A DNA stretch of 64,000 nucleotides from assembly GCF_001294335.1 (NCBI RefSeq), contig NZ_LGKG01000196.1, positions 1-64,000 of the forward strand, written 5' to 3'. The DNA comes from Streptomyces chattanoogensis (GTDB lineage: Bacteria > Actinomycetota > Actinomycetes > Streptomycetales > Streptomycetaceae). The notes below the pieces were generated by a model. The model was not told where the DNA came from and searched no databases. It was given only the letters and a program-made list of their open reading frames with translations. Position 1 is the stretch's first letter. Each line of letters opens with the position of its first letter. Both the position numbers and the translations under genes were made by a program. Below, piece by piece: positions 34,544 through 42,892 of this stretch.

Positions 34544-34661
34544 GGCGCGGCCCCTGGCACGCCCTGGTCCCCTTGCCGAGCGCGATGGCGTGAAGCGACG
34601 CGTTGGCGGATGCTGGAGTGAGTACGGCCCAGGCGGCACATCTGCGCGAAGGAGGCCGGAC

Positions 34662-35393
34662 ATGGCTACTGGGGCTACTGACCAGACCCTGCACGGGCCC
34701 GCCAACCCATTCCACCGGGTCAAGCTGCGTCGTACCCGGCTCGATGAGCATCTGCCGGTGGATCACCGGCTCAGCAAGGTCTACCGCATCGGCGCCGGGC
34801 TGATGGGCCTGGTGCTGATCGCCTTCGGCATCCTCGGTCTGACCCACAACATCGGCTTCTTCGACACCGGTGGCGACACCGTCGCCGGACTCAACACCAA
34901 TGGCGCGCTGAGCGTGCTCTCTATCGTCGTCGGGGCGATACTCGTCGCCGGCATGGTGATCGGCGGGAACTTCGCCTCGACCCTCAACATCGTCTGGGGC
35001 GTCCTCTTCCTCCTGAGCGGCTTCGTCAATCTGGCACTGCTGCAGACCGGCGCGAACTTCCTCGCCTTCCGTATCCAGAACGTCCTCTTCAGCTTCGTGG
35101 TGGGGCTGATGCTGCTGGTCTTCGGGATGTACGGACGGGTGAGCGGAGGGCTGTCGAACGACAATCCGTACTGGCGCGCCCGCCACCCGGAGGAAGCGGA
35201 ACAGTTCGACCGCGGGCAGTGGCATGCCGTATCCGGCATGACGGCCGGACGGCAGTCGTTCCGTGTGCGGGTCCAGGGCACCTTGCATGCCGGACGGGGC
35301 TCGCTCGGACCCGGCACCAGCATTACCGGCCCCCGCACCCGCACTGGCAGTGCGGCAGGCAGGGGGAGCGGCAGCGGCAGCAAGGAGGCGTGA
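34662..35393 (+). CDS. DUF4383 membrane protein
   Basis: The 243-residue protein has four predicted helices (residues about 35-165) characteristic of DUF4383, with LTHNIGFF, GNFASTLNIVWGVLFLLSG and NVLFSFVVGLMLLVFG. A hydrophilic, Gly/Ser/Arg-rich tail of about 70 residues is longer than usual. Function unknown. GGAGG precedes the ATG at 34662. A strong terminator follows. Confidence 0.8.
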   Translation: MATGATDQTLHGPANPFHRVKLRRTRLDEHLPVDHRLSKVYRIGAGLMGLVLIAFGILGLTHNIGFFDTGGDTVAGLNTNGALSVLSIVVGAILVAGMVIGGNFASTLNIVWGVLFLLSGFVNLALLQTGANFLAFRIQNVLFSFVVGLMLLVFGMYGRVSGGLSNDNPYWRARHPEEAEQFDRGQWHAVSGMTAGRQSFRVRVQGTLHAGRGSLGPGTSITGPRTRTGSAAGRGSGSGSKEA

Positions 35394-35409
35394 GCCCGGG
35401 GCGAGGAGA

Positions 35410-35455
35410 CGTCAGGGCGTACCGAGGTGGGGTCGTGACTCGGTACGCCCTGACG
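35410..35455 (+). terminator. 17-bp stem terminator
   Basis: CGTCAGGGCGTACCGAG pairs perfectly with its complement across a 12-nt loop, 16 bp after the DUF4383 stop. There is no U-run. Confidence 0.85.
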
Positions 35456-35560
35456 GCTGGCCAGGTGGCGGGGGGCGAGCCGGGTGTGCGTGGGCCGTGA
35501 GCGCCGGTGGCGGACGCTCACGGGCCGGTCACCCAGGGGGCCGGAGCAGGGAGCAACGGC

Positions 35561-36265
35561 ATGACGCAGCTGGGGAACGCCGCCTCGTCCGCAGGACGCG
35601 GAGGGCACAAGGAAACCGTCGAAGTGCTCGCCGGGCGCATCCTCGACGGCACCTACGGCGAGGGCAAGGCCCTTGCCCTGCCGGATCTGACGGCGGAGCT
35701 GGACGTCAGCCAGACCGTGGTACGCGAGGCACTCAAGCTGCTGGCCGCCAAGGGGCTGGTCGACGCCCACCAGAAGGGCGACAGCGTGGTGCGGCCCCGC
35801 GAGGACTGGAACCTCCTGGACAGCGATGTGCTGCGCTGGAAGCTCGCGGCCGGCGCCTCCTCCGATTTCTTCGCCGACATGCTCGAGCTGCGCCGTTCGA
35901 TCGAGCCCGCCGCGGCCGCGCTCGCGGCGGAGCGCCGTACCGATGACGATCTCGCTGTGCTCGACGCCGCAGTGAGCACGATGGCCGTCCCCGACGCCGA
36001 TCCGGCGCTGCTGATCCGCGCCGACGCGTCCTTTCACACGGCGATGCTGCTTGCCTCCAACAACCGCTTCTATGCGCAGCTGCAGCGGGTGATCGTGCCC
36101 GTGCTCATCCAGCGCGACCGGGCCGTGCACGCCGGCGGCGGCGAATTCGAGCACCCGCATCCCGCGCACGCCGCGGTCGTCGAGGCCGTACGCGCCCGGG
36201 ATGTCGACGGCGCCTATATGGCGATGCTCGAACTGCTCGACAAGTCCGCCCACGGACATCCATAG
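35561..36265 (+). CDS. FadR/GntR regulator, probable DgoR
   Basis: The 234-residue protein has a GntR winged helix (LPDLTAELDVSQTVVREALKLLAAKGLV) and a C-terminal FCD domain with the metal-binding residues of FadR-type regulators (RADASFHTAML, HPHPAHAAVVEAV). It stands upstream of the galactonate genes in the same direction, so it is the likely repressor released by galactonate or 2-keto-3-deoxygalactonate. The start at 35561 follows GGAGCAGGG; an ATG at 35507 is also in frame. Confidence 0.8.
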   Translation: MTQLGNAASSAGRGGHKETVEVLAGRILDGTYGEGKALALPDLTAELDVSQTVVREALKLLAAKGLVDAHQKGDSVVRPREDWNLLDSDVLRWKLAAGASSDFFADMLELRRSIEPAAAALAAERRTDDDLAVLDAAVSTMAVPDADPALLIRADASFHTAMLLASNNRFYAQLQRVIVPVLIQRDRAVHAGGGEFEHPHPAHAAVVEAVRARDVDGAYMAMLELLDKSAHGHP

Positions 36266-36301
36266 GCCGCCGCCTGCCCGGCGCCGGATCCGCGCGGCGA
36301 T

Positions 36302-36385
36302 AAGGATCACCACCGCCAGTGCCAGTGCCACTGCCACCACCATGGCCACGGCTGCGGCTGTCGTTGCGGTTGCGGTTGCGGCAAT
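36302..36385 (+). repeat. simple-sequence tract between dgoR and dgoD
   Basis: Imperfect hexanucleotide repeats (GCCAGT twice, then GTTGCG three times, with CACCAC runs) fill about 80 bp. Read in one frame the tract would encode Cys/His-rich sequence, but that frame has no start codon. It is probably a slippage-prone spacer inside the dgo leader. Confidence 0.6.
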
Positions 36386-36442
36386 GACGGCGGCGGGCAG
36401 GACGACGCGTAAGACCCCGGTGCCGAAAGGACGGTCCGCTCC

Positions 36443-37588
36443 ATGAAGATCAGCCGCATCGAGACGTTCCTCGCCCCGCCGCGCTGGATGTTCGTCCGGG
36501 TGGAGACCGATGAGGGCGTCGTCGGCTGGGGCGAGCCGGTGGTCGAAGGGCGGGCCGAACCGGTCCGGGCGGCCGTCGAGGTGCTGTCCGAGTACCTCCT
36601 GGGGCAGGACGCGGCCCGGATCGAGGACCACTGGCAGGTCATGACCAAAGGCGGCTTCTACCGCGGCGGGCCGGTGCTGTCGTCCGCCGTCGCCGGCCTG
36701 GACCAGGCGCTGTGGGACATCAAGGGGAAGCAGTACGGCGTCCCCGTCCATCAGCTGCTGGGCGGCCCCGTACGGGAGAGGGTCCGTGCCTACGCCTGGA
36801 TCGGCGGCGACGAGCCGCAGGCCATCCGGGACGCGCTGACCGCTCAGATCGAGGCGGGCTTCACGGCCGTCAAGATGAACGGCTGCGGCCGGATGACCCC
36901 GGTGGCCACCCCCGCCGAGGTACGGGCGTGTCTGCGGCGGGCCGAGACCGCGCGCGAAGTCCTCGGCGACGAACGGGACTTCGGCCTCGACTTCCATGGG
37001 CGGGTCTCCCCCGCCAACGCCCGCAGGCTGCTTCCCCTGCTGGCCGAGTACGCGCCGATGTTCGTCGAGGAACCCGTGCTGCCCGACCATATGCATGCTG
37101 TCCATGACCTCGTGAACACCTCCACCATTCCCATCGCACTAGGTGAACGTCTCTTCACCCGCCGTGAGTTCCTGGATCCGCTGAATGCCGGCGTGTCGAT
37201 CCTTCAGCCCGATATTTCACACGCCGGGGGCATCTCCGAGCTGCGCCGGATCGCCGCCGTCGCCGAGGTGTACGGGGCGCAGCTCGCCCCGCACTGTCCG
37301 CTCGGCCCGGTCGCGCTGGCCGCCAGCCTCCAGGTCGCCTTCACCACGCCGAACTTCCTGATCCAGGAGCAGTCCATCGGCATCCACTACAACCAGGGCG
37401 CCGAGCTGCTGGACTACGTCGCGGATCCGGAGCCGTTCCGCTTCCACGGCGGGACGCTGCTGCGAACCGACCGGCCGGGGCTCGGCGTGGAGGTGGACGA
37501 GGCCGCCGTGCGCGCGGCCGATGAGAAAGGTCATGCCTGGCGTAACCCGGTCTGGCGTCATGAGGACGGTGCTTTCGCAGAATGGTGA
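36443..37588 (+). CDS. dgoD: D-galactonate dehydratase
   Basis: The 381-residue protein is an enolase-superfamily enzyme converting D-galactonate to 2-keto-3-deoxygalactonate. The active-site set I recall for E. coli GalD is present at the same numbers: metal ligands Asp183, Glu209 and Glu235, the base/acid pair His185 (in GLDFHGRV) and His285 (in LAPHCPLGP). The barrel motifs KMNGCG and GERLFTRREF are also intact. Length matches the E. coli enzyme (382). It is followed by an aldolase and a PfkB kinase, which complete a De Ley-Doudoroff pathway. Confidence 0.93.
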   Translation: MKISRIETFLAPPRWMFVRVETDEGVVGWGEPVVEGRAEPVRAAVEVLSEYLLGQDAARIEDHWQVMTKGGFYRGGPVLSSAVAGLDQALWDIKGKQYGVPVHQLLGGPVRERVRAYAWIGGDEPQAIRDALTAQIEAGFTAVKMNGCGRMTPVATPAEVRACLRRAETAREVLGDERDFGLDFHGRVSPANARRLLPLLAEYAPMFVEEPVLPDHMHAVHDLVNTSTIPIALGERLFTRREFLDPLNAGVSILQPDISHAGGISELRRIAAVAEVYGAQLAPHCPLGPVALAASLQVAFTTPNFLIQEQSIGIHYNQGAELLDYVADPEPFRFHGGTLLRTDRPGLGVEVDEAAVRAADEKGHAWRNPVWRHEDGAFAEW

Positions 37589-37626
37589 CCGCAGGGGCAC
37601 GGGAGCGGGAAGGGAGGAGGAAAGCC

Positions 37627-38247
37627 ATGGACTTCAGCACAGCGCTCCGGGCCGAGCGGCTGGTCGCCATCGTCCGGGGCGAGGACGCGGAGGCGGCCTT
37701 CCGTACGGTCATGACGCTGGCGGAGGAAGGCGTTCCACTGGTCGAGGTCTCGCTGAGCGGACGGGACGCGCTGACGGTCATCCGGCGGGCGCGCGCCGGA
37801 CTCGGCGATGCGGCCTGGCTCGGTGCGGGCACCGTGCTGTCCGCCGCTGACGCCCGACGCGCCGCGGAGGCCGGCGCCAACCTGGTCGTCACCCCCGGTC
37901 TCGGGGCCGGCCTGGAGGAATCCGTACGGCAGGGGCTGCCGACGCTCGCCGGGGTGCTGACGCCGTCGGAGGTGATCGCCGCCGATGCCCTGGGCGTCTC
38001 CGCACTGAAGCTCTTCCCGGCCTCCGTGGGCGGGCCGGAGTATCTGCGGGCGCTGCGCGCGCCCTTCCCCGAGCTGGCGTTTGTGCCGGTCGGCGGGGTG
38101 GACGCGGCCGCGGCGAGCGAGTATCTCGCGGCCGGGGCGGTGGCGGTGGGAGTCGGCTCGCCGCTGATCGGGGACGCGGCGGACGGCGGAGACCTGGGTG
38201 CCCTGCGCCGGCGGGTGGCGGAGTTCAAGGCGGCGTGCGCGTGGTGA
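37627..38247 (+). CDS. 2-keto-3-deoxy-6-phospho(galacto)nate aldolase
   Basis: The 206-residue protein is a class I KDPG/KDPGal aldolase. The general acid-base Glu40 is in PLVEVSLSG and the Schiff-base Lys128 in SALKLFPASVGG. GAGTV and a phosphate-binding GGV (VPVGGVD) are also present. With DgoD upstream its substrate is probably KDPGal, giving pyruvate and glyceraldehyde 3-phosphate. GGAGGAGG precedes the ATG at 37627. The stop overlaps the kinase start as GTGA. Confidence 0.9.
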   Translation: MDFSTALRAERLVAIVRGEDAEAAFRTVMTLAEEGVPLVEVSLSGRDALTVIRRARAGLGDAAWLGAGTVLSAADARRAAEAGANLVVTPGLGAGLEESVRQGLPTLAGVLTPSEVIAADALGVSALKLFPASVGGPEYLRALRAPFPELAFVPVGGVDAAAASEYLAAGAVAVGVGSPLIGDAADGGDLGALRRRVAEFKAACAW

Positions 38248-39314
38248 CCGAGCGGGGGCGCGGACCGGTCCACGGACGCGCGGGCTGGGAGGAGCGGCGG
38301 GCGACGCTGCGGGCGGGGCCGCACTCCGGGCCGGACGTCCTCACCTTCGGCGAGACGATGGTCGCCCTGCGCGGCAGCGGTCCGCTGAAACTCGGCGGCA
38401 CGATGAACGTTTCCATCGCCGGTGCGGAGAGCAATGTCGCGATCGGCCTGTCCCGGCTCGGCCACCAGGTGCACTGGGCGGGCGCGGTCGGCGACGACGA
38501 GGCCGGGCGGCTGGTGCTCCGTACGCTGCGGGCCGAAGGCGTCGCGGTATCCGCCGCCTCGGCCGACCCGGACGCCCCGACCGGACTGATCCTCTTCGAG
38601 CCACGGCTCCCCGAGATCACCCGGGTGCACTACTACCGCGCGGGATCTGCCGGGTCCCGCCTTCAGGCAAGTGCGGTGGAAGAGGCCTTCTCGGCCGCCC
38701 CGCCGCGCATCCTGCACCTGACGGGCATCACGCCCGCACTCGGTCCGGCGCCCCTCGCGACGGCCCGTCGCGCACTTCGACTCGCCCGGGAGCACGGCTC
38801 GTTGGTCTGCCTCGACGTCAATTTCCGCTCTCGCCTCTGGACCGCCGGGGAGGCCTCCTCGGTCCTGCGCGAGTGGATTCCCTCGGTCGACGCCCTGATC
38901 GCCTCTGACGACGAGCTTCCCCTGTGCCTGCCGACGGGCCCGGCGGCGGACACCGCGGGCCCTGGTACGGAGCGCGGCCCGGCCGTGGCGGCGCAGGCCA
39001 AGGAGCTGCTGGAGCTGGGCGTCGGGGAGGTCGTGGTCACACTGGGCGCGGACGGGGCGACGGCCTTCACCGGCGACGGTTCACTCCACCGGCCCGCACA
39101 GCTGGTACGGGCCGTGGACGCCGTCGGCGCGGGCGATGCCTTTGTGGCGGGCTATCTCTCGGCGCTGCTGGACGGCGCCGACATGGCCGGACGTCTGGCA
39201 CGCGCGGTCACCACCGGTGCCTTCGCGGTCGCCTCCCCCGGTGACTGGGAGGGTGCGCCGACCCGCGCGGAGCTGGGCATGCTGGGCGCACCACCCGGCA
39301 CGGTCGTGCGCTGA
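38244..39314 (+). CDS. PfkB-family 2-keto-3-deoxy sugar acid kinase
   Basis: The 356-residue protein is a ribokinase-fold sugar kinase. FGETMVALRGSGPL and GGTMNVSIAGAESNVAIGLSRLG are typical of KDG kinases, and the ATP site is DAVGAGDAFVAGYLSALL with the catalytic Asp. It should phosphorylate the DgoD product. E. coli uses the unrelated DgoK at this step, so this is a non-orthologous replacement. Start GTG 38244 overlaps the aldolase stop (GTGs at 38235 and 38241 also fit). Confidence 0.85.
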   Translation: MTERGRGPVHGRAGWEERRATLRAGPHSGPDVLTFGETMVALRGSGPLKLGGTMNVSIAGAESNVAIGLSRLGHQVHWAGAVGDDEAGRLVLRTLRAEGVAVSAASADPDAPTGLILFEPRLPEITRVHYYRAGSAGSRLQASAVEEAFSAAPPRILHLTGITPALGPAPLATARRALRLAREHGSLVCLDVNFRSRLWTAGEASSVLREWIPSVDALIASDDELPLCLPTGPAADTAGPGTERGPAVAAQAKELLELGVGEVVVTLGADGATAFTGDGSLHRPAQLVRAVDAVGAGDAFVAGYLSALLDGADMAGRLARAVTTGAFAVASPGDWEGAPTRAELGMLGAPPGTVVR

Positions 39315-39338
39315 CGGCACCGCGGCTAACCTGTGGCC

Positions 39339-39551
39339 ATGCCTCGTTACGAATACCGGTGCCGCCCCTGTGGCTCCACCTTCGAGCTGAACCGGCCGAT
39401 GGCCGAGTCCTCCGCCCCTGCCGTCTGCCCCGACGGCCACGAGGACACCGTGAAGCTCCTCTCCACGGTCGCCGTCGGCGGCTCCGCGTCCGCCCCCGCG
39501 CCCAGCGGCGGCGGGGGCGGCGGTTGCTGCGGGGGCGGCTGCTGCGGCTAG
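39339..39551 (+). CDS. FmdB-type zinc ribbon protein
   Basis: The 70-residue protein starts MPRYEYRCRPCGSTFE, with a CxxC knuckle completed by the second knuckle CPDGH. The tail is GGGGGGCCGGGCCG, four Cys in a Gly-rich end that could bind another metal. FmdB-family proteins are small regulators of unknown mechanism. The ATG at 39339 is preferred over one 6 bp upstream. Confidence 0.85.
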   Translation: MPRYEYRCRPCGSTFELNRPMAESSAPAVCPDGHEDTVKLLSTVAVGGSASAPAPSGGGGGGCCGGGCCG

Positions 39552-39611
39552 GGCCCGTCCGGCGGATCAGGGTCGGAAAGGCTGCGGCATCCCGGCCCGC
39601 GCCGGACCGGC

Positions 39612-40271
39612 CTACCGCCGGCGCGCCACGGTCACTCCGTCCGCCACGGTGAGCATCACCGCCTCCATACGCTCGTCGGCCCGCACATGGTCGTTGAACT
39701 CCCTGATCGCCAGCGCCGGTCCGGTCACCTCCGGGTCGGTGACCTGGCCGTGGAACAGGACGTTGTCCGCGACGACCAGGCCTCCGGGCCGCATCCTGGG
39801 CACCACTTCCTCCCAGTAGGGGATGTAGTTGGCCTTGTCCGCGTCGAGGTAGACGAGGTCGATATGCGGGTCGGCCGGCATCGCCCGGAGGGTGTCCAGC
39901 GCGGGCGCGATCCGCAGCTGGATACGGTCCGAGACCCCGGCCTGCGCCCAGGCCTCCCTGCCGTATGCCGTCCACTCCTCCGAGACGTCGCAGGCGATCA
40001 GGGTGCCGTCCGGGGGCAGTGCCTGGGCCATCGACAGTGCCGAGAATCCGGTGAACGTCCCTACCTCGACGATGTGCCGGGCCCCGATCAGCCGTACCAG
40101 GAACGCGAGCAGCGGCCCCTGCTCCTGTGCCGACTGCATCTCCGCCATGTCCGGGATCCGCTGGTGCGTGATCTCCACCAGGCCCCGCTGCACGGCGTCC
40201 AGCGGCGGATTGTGGGCGAGGACGTAGTCGTACAACTCGGGGGTGATCGGCGTGCTCTTGGACTTGGTCAC
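39612..40271 (-). CDS. CCoAOMT-type O-methyltransferase
   Basis: The 219-residue protein is a cation-dependent class I methyltransferase: VEVGTFTGFSALSMAQALPPDG (SAM motif I), DVSEEW after it, and the metal region VYLDADKANYIPYW then VVADNVLFHG. It should methylate a catechol-like hydroxyl. AGGAGGAG precedes the GTG start at 40271. No biosynthetic cluster is adjacent. Confidence 0.88.
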   Translation of the reverse strand: MTKSKSTPITPELYDYVLAHNPPLDAVQRGLVEITHQRIPDMAEMQSAQEQGPLLAFLVRLIGARHIVEVGTFTGFSALSMAQALPPDGTLIACDVSEEWTAYGREAWAQAGVSDRIQLRIAPALDTLRAMPADPHIDLVYLDADKANYIPYWEEVVPRMRPGGLVVADNVLFHGQVTDPEVTGPALAIREFNDHVRADERMEAVMLTVADGVTVARRR

Positions 40272-40361
40272 TGGGTCTCCTCCTGATCCCCGGCAGCGGT
40301 CCCAGCCGCTGCCTCGACAGCGCAACCGGCCGCCTCGGCGAGGCCGGCGGAGCGCCATCGT

Positions 40362-41021
40362 CTACGTTCCCAGGTAACGCAGCACCGCCAGCACCCGGCG
40401 TGAGTAGCCCGATGTGCCGGTGAGGCCGAGTTTCTCGAAGATCGCATTGATGTGTTTCTCCACGGCGCTCTGCGAAATGTGCAGCCGGGCGGCGATCGCC
40501 GCATTGGTATGGCCCTCCGCCATCTGCGCGAGCACCTCCCGTTCTCGCCCGGAGAGCGTGCCCAGCGGGTCCGTACGTCTGCTGCGCGCCAGCAACTGCC
40601 GTACGACTTCCGGGTCGAACGCCGCCTGTCCGGCGCCCACCCGCTCCAGGGCGTTCAGGAATTCGTCCACCTCCACCACTCGGTCCTTGAGCAGATAGCC
40701 GACTCCTTCACTGTCGTCGGTCAGCAGTTCCGTCGCATAACGGCGCTCGACGTACTGCGACAGGACCAGCACGCCGACATCCGGCCAGCGCTCCCTGATC
40801 TGCACCGCTGCCCGCAGTCCTTCATCCGTGTGCGTGGGCGGCATCCGGACGTCCACCACCACGGCGTCCAGTCGTTCCTCCGTTCTCTCCGCCCGCTCCA
40901 GTACGGCGATCAGCCGGTCGGCGTCGCCGACCGCGGCCGCGACCTCGTGCCCCTCCTCGGCCAGCAGACGCACCAGCCCCTCCCGCAGCAAGATCGAATC
41001 GTCGGCAAGCACTACGCGCAC
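40362..41021 (-). CDS. NarL/LuxR-type response regulator
   Basis: The 219-residue protein has a receiver domain (acidic pocket Asp7/Asp8, phosphorylation site Asp57 in VVVDVRMP, Lys in YLLKDR) and a C-terminal LuxR helix-turn-helix (LSGREREVLAQMAEGHTNAAIAARLHISQSAVEKHI). It is encoded after the cognate kinase with a 10-bp overlap, so it is translationally coupled. The paired palindromes upstream of the kinase are its probable binding sites. Confidence 0.93.
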   Translation of the reverse strand: MRVVLADDSILLREGLVRLLAEEGHEVAAAVGDADRLIAVLERAERTEERLDAVVVDVRMPPTHTDEGLRAAVQIRERWPDVGVLVLSQYVERRYATELLTDDSEGVGYLLKDRVVEVDEFLNALERVGAGQAAFDPEVVRQLLARSRRTDPLGTLSGREREVLAQMAEGHTNAAIAARLHISQSAVEKHINAIFEKLGLTGTSGYSRRVLAVLRYLGT

Positions 41022-42151
41022 GGCAGCTCCGCTGTGATCGTGGTGGGTCCGCCGGGCGGGCTCTCCACCCGGAATCGGCCGTCGAGGGCGGCAACCCGGC
41101 GGGCCAGCCCGAAAAGGCCGCTGCCGGAGGAATCCGCGCCGCCCGGTCCGTCGTCCTCGATACACACGAGCACGCCGTCCCCGCCCGGGGCGACGCGGAC
41201 CGATATCAGCCCGGCGTCCGCATGCTTGACGGCGTTGGTGACGGCCTCGCAGACCACGAAGTAGGCGACCGTTGCCAGGGCGGTCCCGGGCTCGCGGTCG
41301 AGCCGGTAGTCGAGTTGCACGGGAACGGAGGACCGTTCGGCGACCGTCTCCAGGGCGGCCCGCAGCCCCGCCTCGTCCAGGACCGTGGGATAGATCCGCC
41401 ACGCCACTTCCCGCAACTCGGTCAGCGCCTGGCGGCTCTCTTCATGGGCCTGCCGCAGAAGCTGATCGGCCCGCATCTCGTCCCGGCTGCGCAGCGCGCG
41501 GCCCAGCAGCATCCCGAGCGCCACCAGTCGCTGTTGCACCCCGTCATGCAGATCGCGCTCGATACGGCGACGCTCGTCGTTGACCGCCGCGACCACACCG
41601 GCGCGGCTGGCCGCCAACTGCTCGATGCGGCGCTCGAGGACCTCCTCGGGGCGGGGGCCGAGGAAGTGCCGCGCCAGCAGCCCTTCCAGATGCGTGACCC
41701 CGAACACGCCCTGCATGCCGACCAGGAGGAAGAAGAGATTGCCGACACCGGTCGCGGCGACATCACCGGGGTGATGCAGATCGGTGAAAGGCCAGACCAG
41801 CACCGCCCACAGCACGGTCGCCGACAGCGGTGCGAAGACCACCACCATGCCCACCACGCCCATCACCCAGCGCACCGCCACATATTGGAGTGCGCGTACA
41901 CGCGCGTACGCGTGGGAGACCTCCGCCTCGCCGAACCGCGCCAGCCGTCGGCGCTCGACCTCGGCCAGGCGGCCGGCGACGGCGGTCAGCGGCGTCAGTA
42001 CGGCCCGCCGTCCGCGCGGCCAGGGCAGGACGATGAGCAGAACGAGGGCGGAGAGCAGCGTGAAGGGAAGCTCGACGACCGCCGTGCAGGCGCCGATCCC
42101 CAGGCTCGTTGTCAGGCGCGCAAGGCGCCGCATCAATCCGCGCACGATCAT
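41012..42151 (-). CDS. NarL-type sensor histidine kinase
   Basis: The 379-residue protein has about five membrane helices in two groups (residues 20-45 and 85-155). A HisKA_3 dimerisation helix has phospho-acceptor His202 (ERDLHDGVQQRLV). The HATPase_c domain has N-box EAVTNAVKHA, DDGPGG and a GSGLFGLARRVAALDG end. The sensor is mostly membrane-embedded, with one short loop outside, which suggests sensing of lipid or envelope state. It is divergent from a DedA gene, a plausible target. Confidence 0.92.
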   Translation of the reverse strand: MIVRGLMRRLARLTTSLGIGACTAVVELPFTLLSALVLLIVLPWPRGRRAVLTPLTAVAGRLAEVERRRLARFGEAEVSHAYARVRALQYVAVRWVMGVVGMVVVFAPLSATVLWAVLVWPFTDLHHPGDVAATGVGNLFFLLVGMQGVFGVTHLEGLLARHFLGPRPEEVLERRIEQLAASRAGVVAAVNDERRRIERDLHDGVQQRLVALGMLLGRALRSRDEMRADQLLRQAHEESRQALTELREVAWRIYPTVLDEAGLRAALETVAERSSVPVQLDYRLDREPGTALATVAYFVVCEAVTNAVKHADAGLISVRVAPGGDGVLVCIEDDGPGGADSSGSGLFGLARRVAALDGRFRVESPPGGPTTITAELPCA

Positions 42152-42181
42152 GACGCTAGCGGGGCCAGGGCGGGCGCACAC

Positions 42182-42217
42182 TGCGGAAAACCGCAGTCTT
42201 CTGTGCGGCTTTCCGCA
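42182..42217. promoter_or_regulatory. two matched operators between kinase and DedA
   Basis: TGCGGAAAACCGCA (42182-42195) and TGCGGCTTTCCGCA (42204-42217) are two perfect TGCGG-N4-CCGCA palindromes with centres exactly 22 bp apart, two helical turns. They lie 37 bp before the DedA start and 31 bp before the kinase start. The arrangement fits two response-regulator dimers binding the same face of DNA. Confidence 0.8.
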
Positions 42218-42253
42218 ATGTGCCGCCGCTCGCGAATTCATAGCTTTGACTAC

Positions 42254-42892
42254 ATGATCGAGAGCATCGGAAACACCGCACCCGGCTGGATCACGGACCT
42301 CATGGACGCGCTCGGCGCGCCCGGCGCGGGTCTCGCGATCGCCGCAGAGAATCTGTTCCCGCCGCTGCCGAGCGAGGTGATCCTGCCGCTGGCGGGCTTC
42401 GCCGCAAGCCGTGGCGGTATGCAGCTGACGTCCGCGCTCGTGTGGACGACCCTCGGCTCGGTGACCGGAGCGCTGGCGCTGTGCGGCGTGGGCGCACTGC
42501 TCGGGCGGGCGCGTACGGTCGCGATCGCGGCGAAGCTGCCGCTGGTCAGCGTCTCCGATATAGAGAAGACGGAGCGCTGGTTCCGGCGGCACGGGACCAA
42601 GGCCGTGTTCTTCGGCCGGATGATCCCGATCTTCCGCAGTCTGATCTCGATACCGGCCGGCATCGAGCGGATGCCGGTGCCGGCTTTTCTCGCCCTGACC
42701 ACCCTCGGCAGCCTCATCTGGAACACGGTCTTCGTCCTCGCGGGCCATGCCCTCGGGGAGCACTGGGAGGAGGTGACCGGTTATGTGGATGTCTATGCGA
42801 AGGTGGTGCTCGCGGCGGCGGCGCTGGCGGTGGCGGCGTTTGTCGTTGTCCGCGTCAGCAGGCGCGGCCCGGGACTGCGGCGCCGCGGATGA
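42254..42892 (+). CDS. DedA-family membrane protein
   Basis: The 212-residue protein has the canonical DedA order. There is an entry helix, then ENLFPPLPSEVILPLAGFAAS (re-entrant proline loop), and then RWFRRHGTKAVFFGRMIPIFRSLISIPAGIERMP, which contains the conserved GR..P..R. A final pair of helices closes it. It is a probable undecaprenyl-phosphate or phospholipid flippase. It is divergent from, and likely controlled by, the LuxR-type two-component system. Its 3' end overlaps the convergent HAD gene by 38 bp. It may be leaderless (no ribosome-binding site before ATG 42254). Confidence 0.9.
   Translation: MIESIGNTAPGWITDLMDALGAPGAGLAIAAENLFPPLPSEVILPLAGFAASRGGMQLTSALVWTTLGSVTGALALCGVGALLGRARTVAIAAKLPLVSVSDIEKTERWFRRHGTKAVFFGRMIPIFRSLISIPAGIERMPVPAFLALTTLGSLIWNTVFVLAGHALGEHWEEVTGYVDVYAKVVLAAAALAVAAFVVVRVSRRGPGLRRRG

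Noticed and set aside
36266..36412. A Cys/His-rich reading frame (runs such as CGCRCGCGCG) that looks like a metallothionein
   Set aside because: There is no ATG, GTG, TTG or CTG in that frame after the upstream stop, and the residues follow from a DNA simple repeat.
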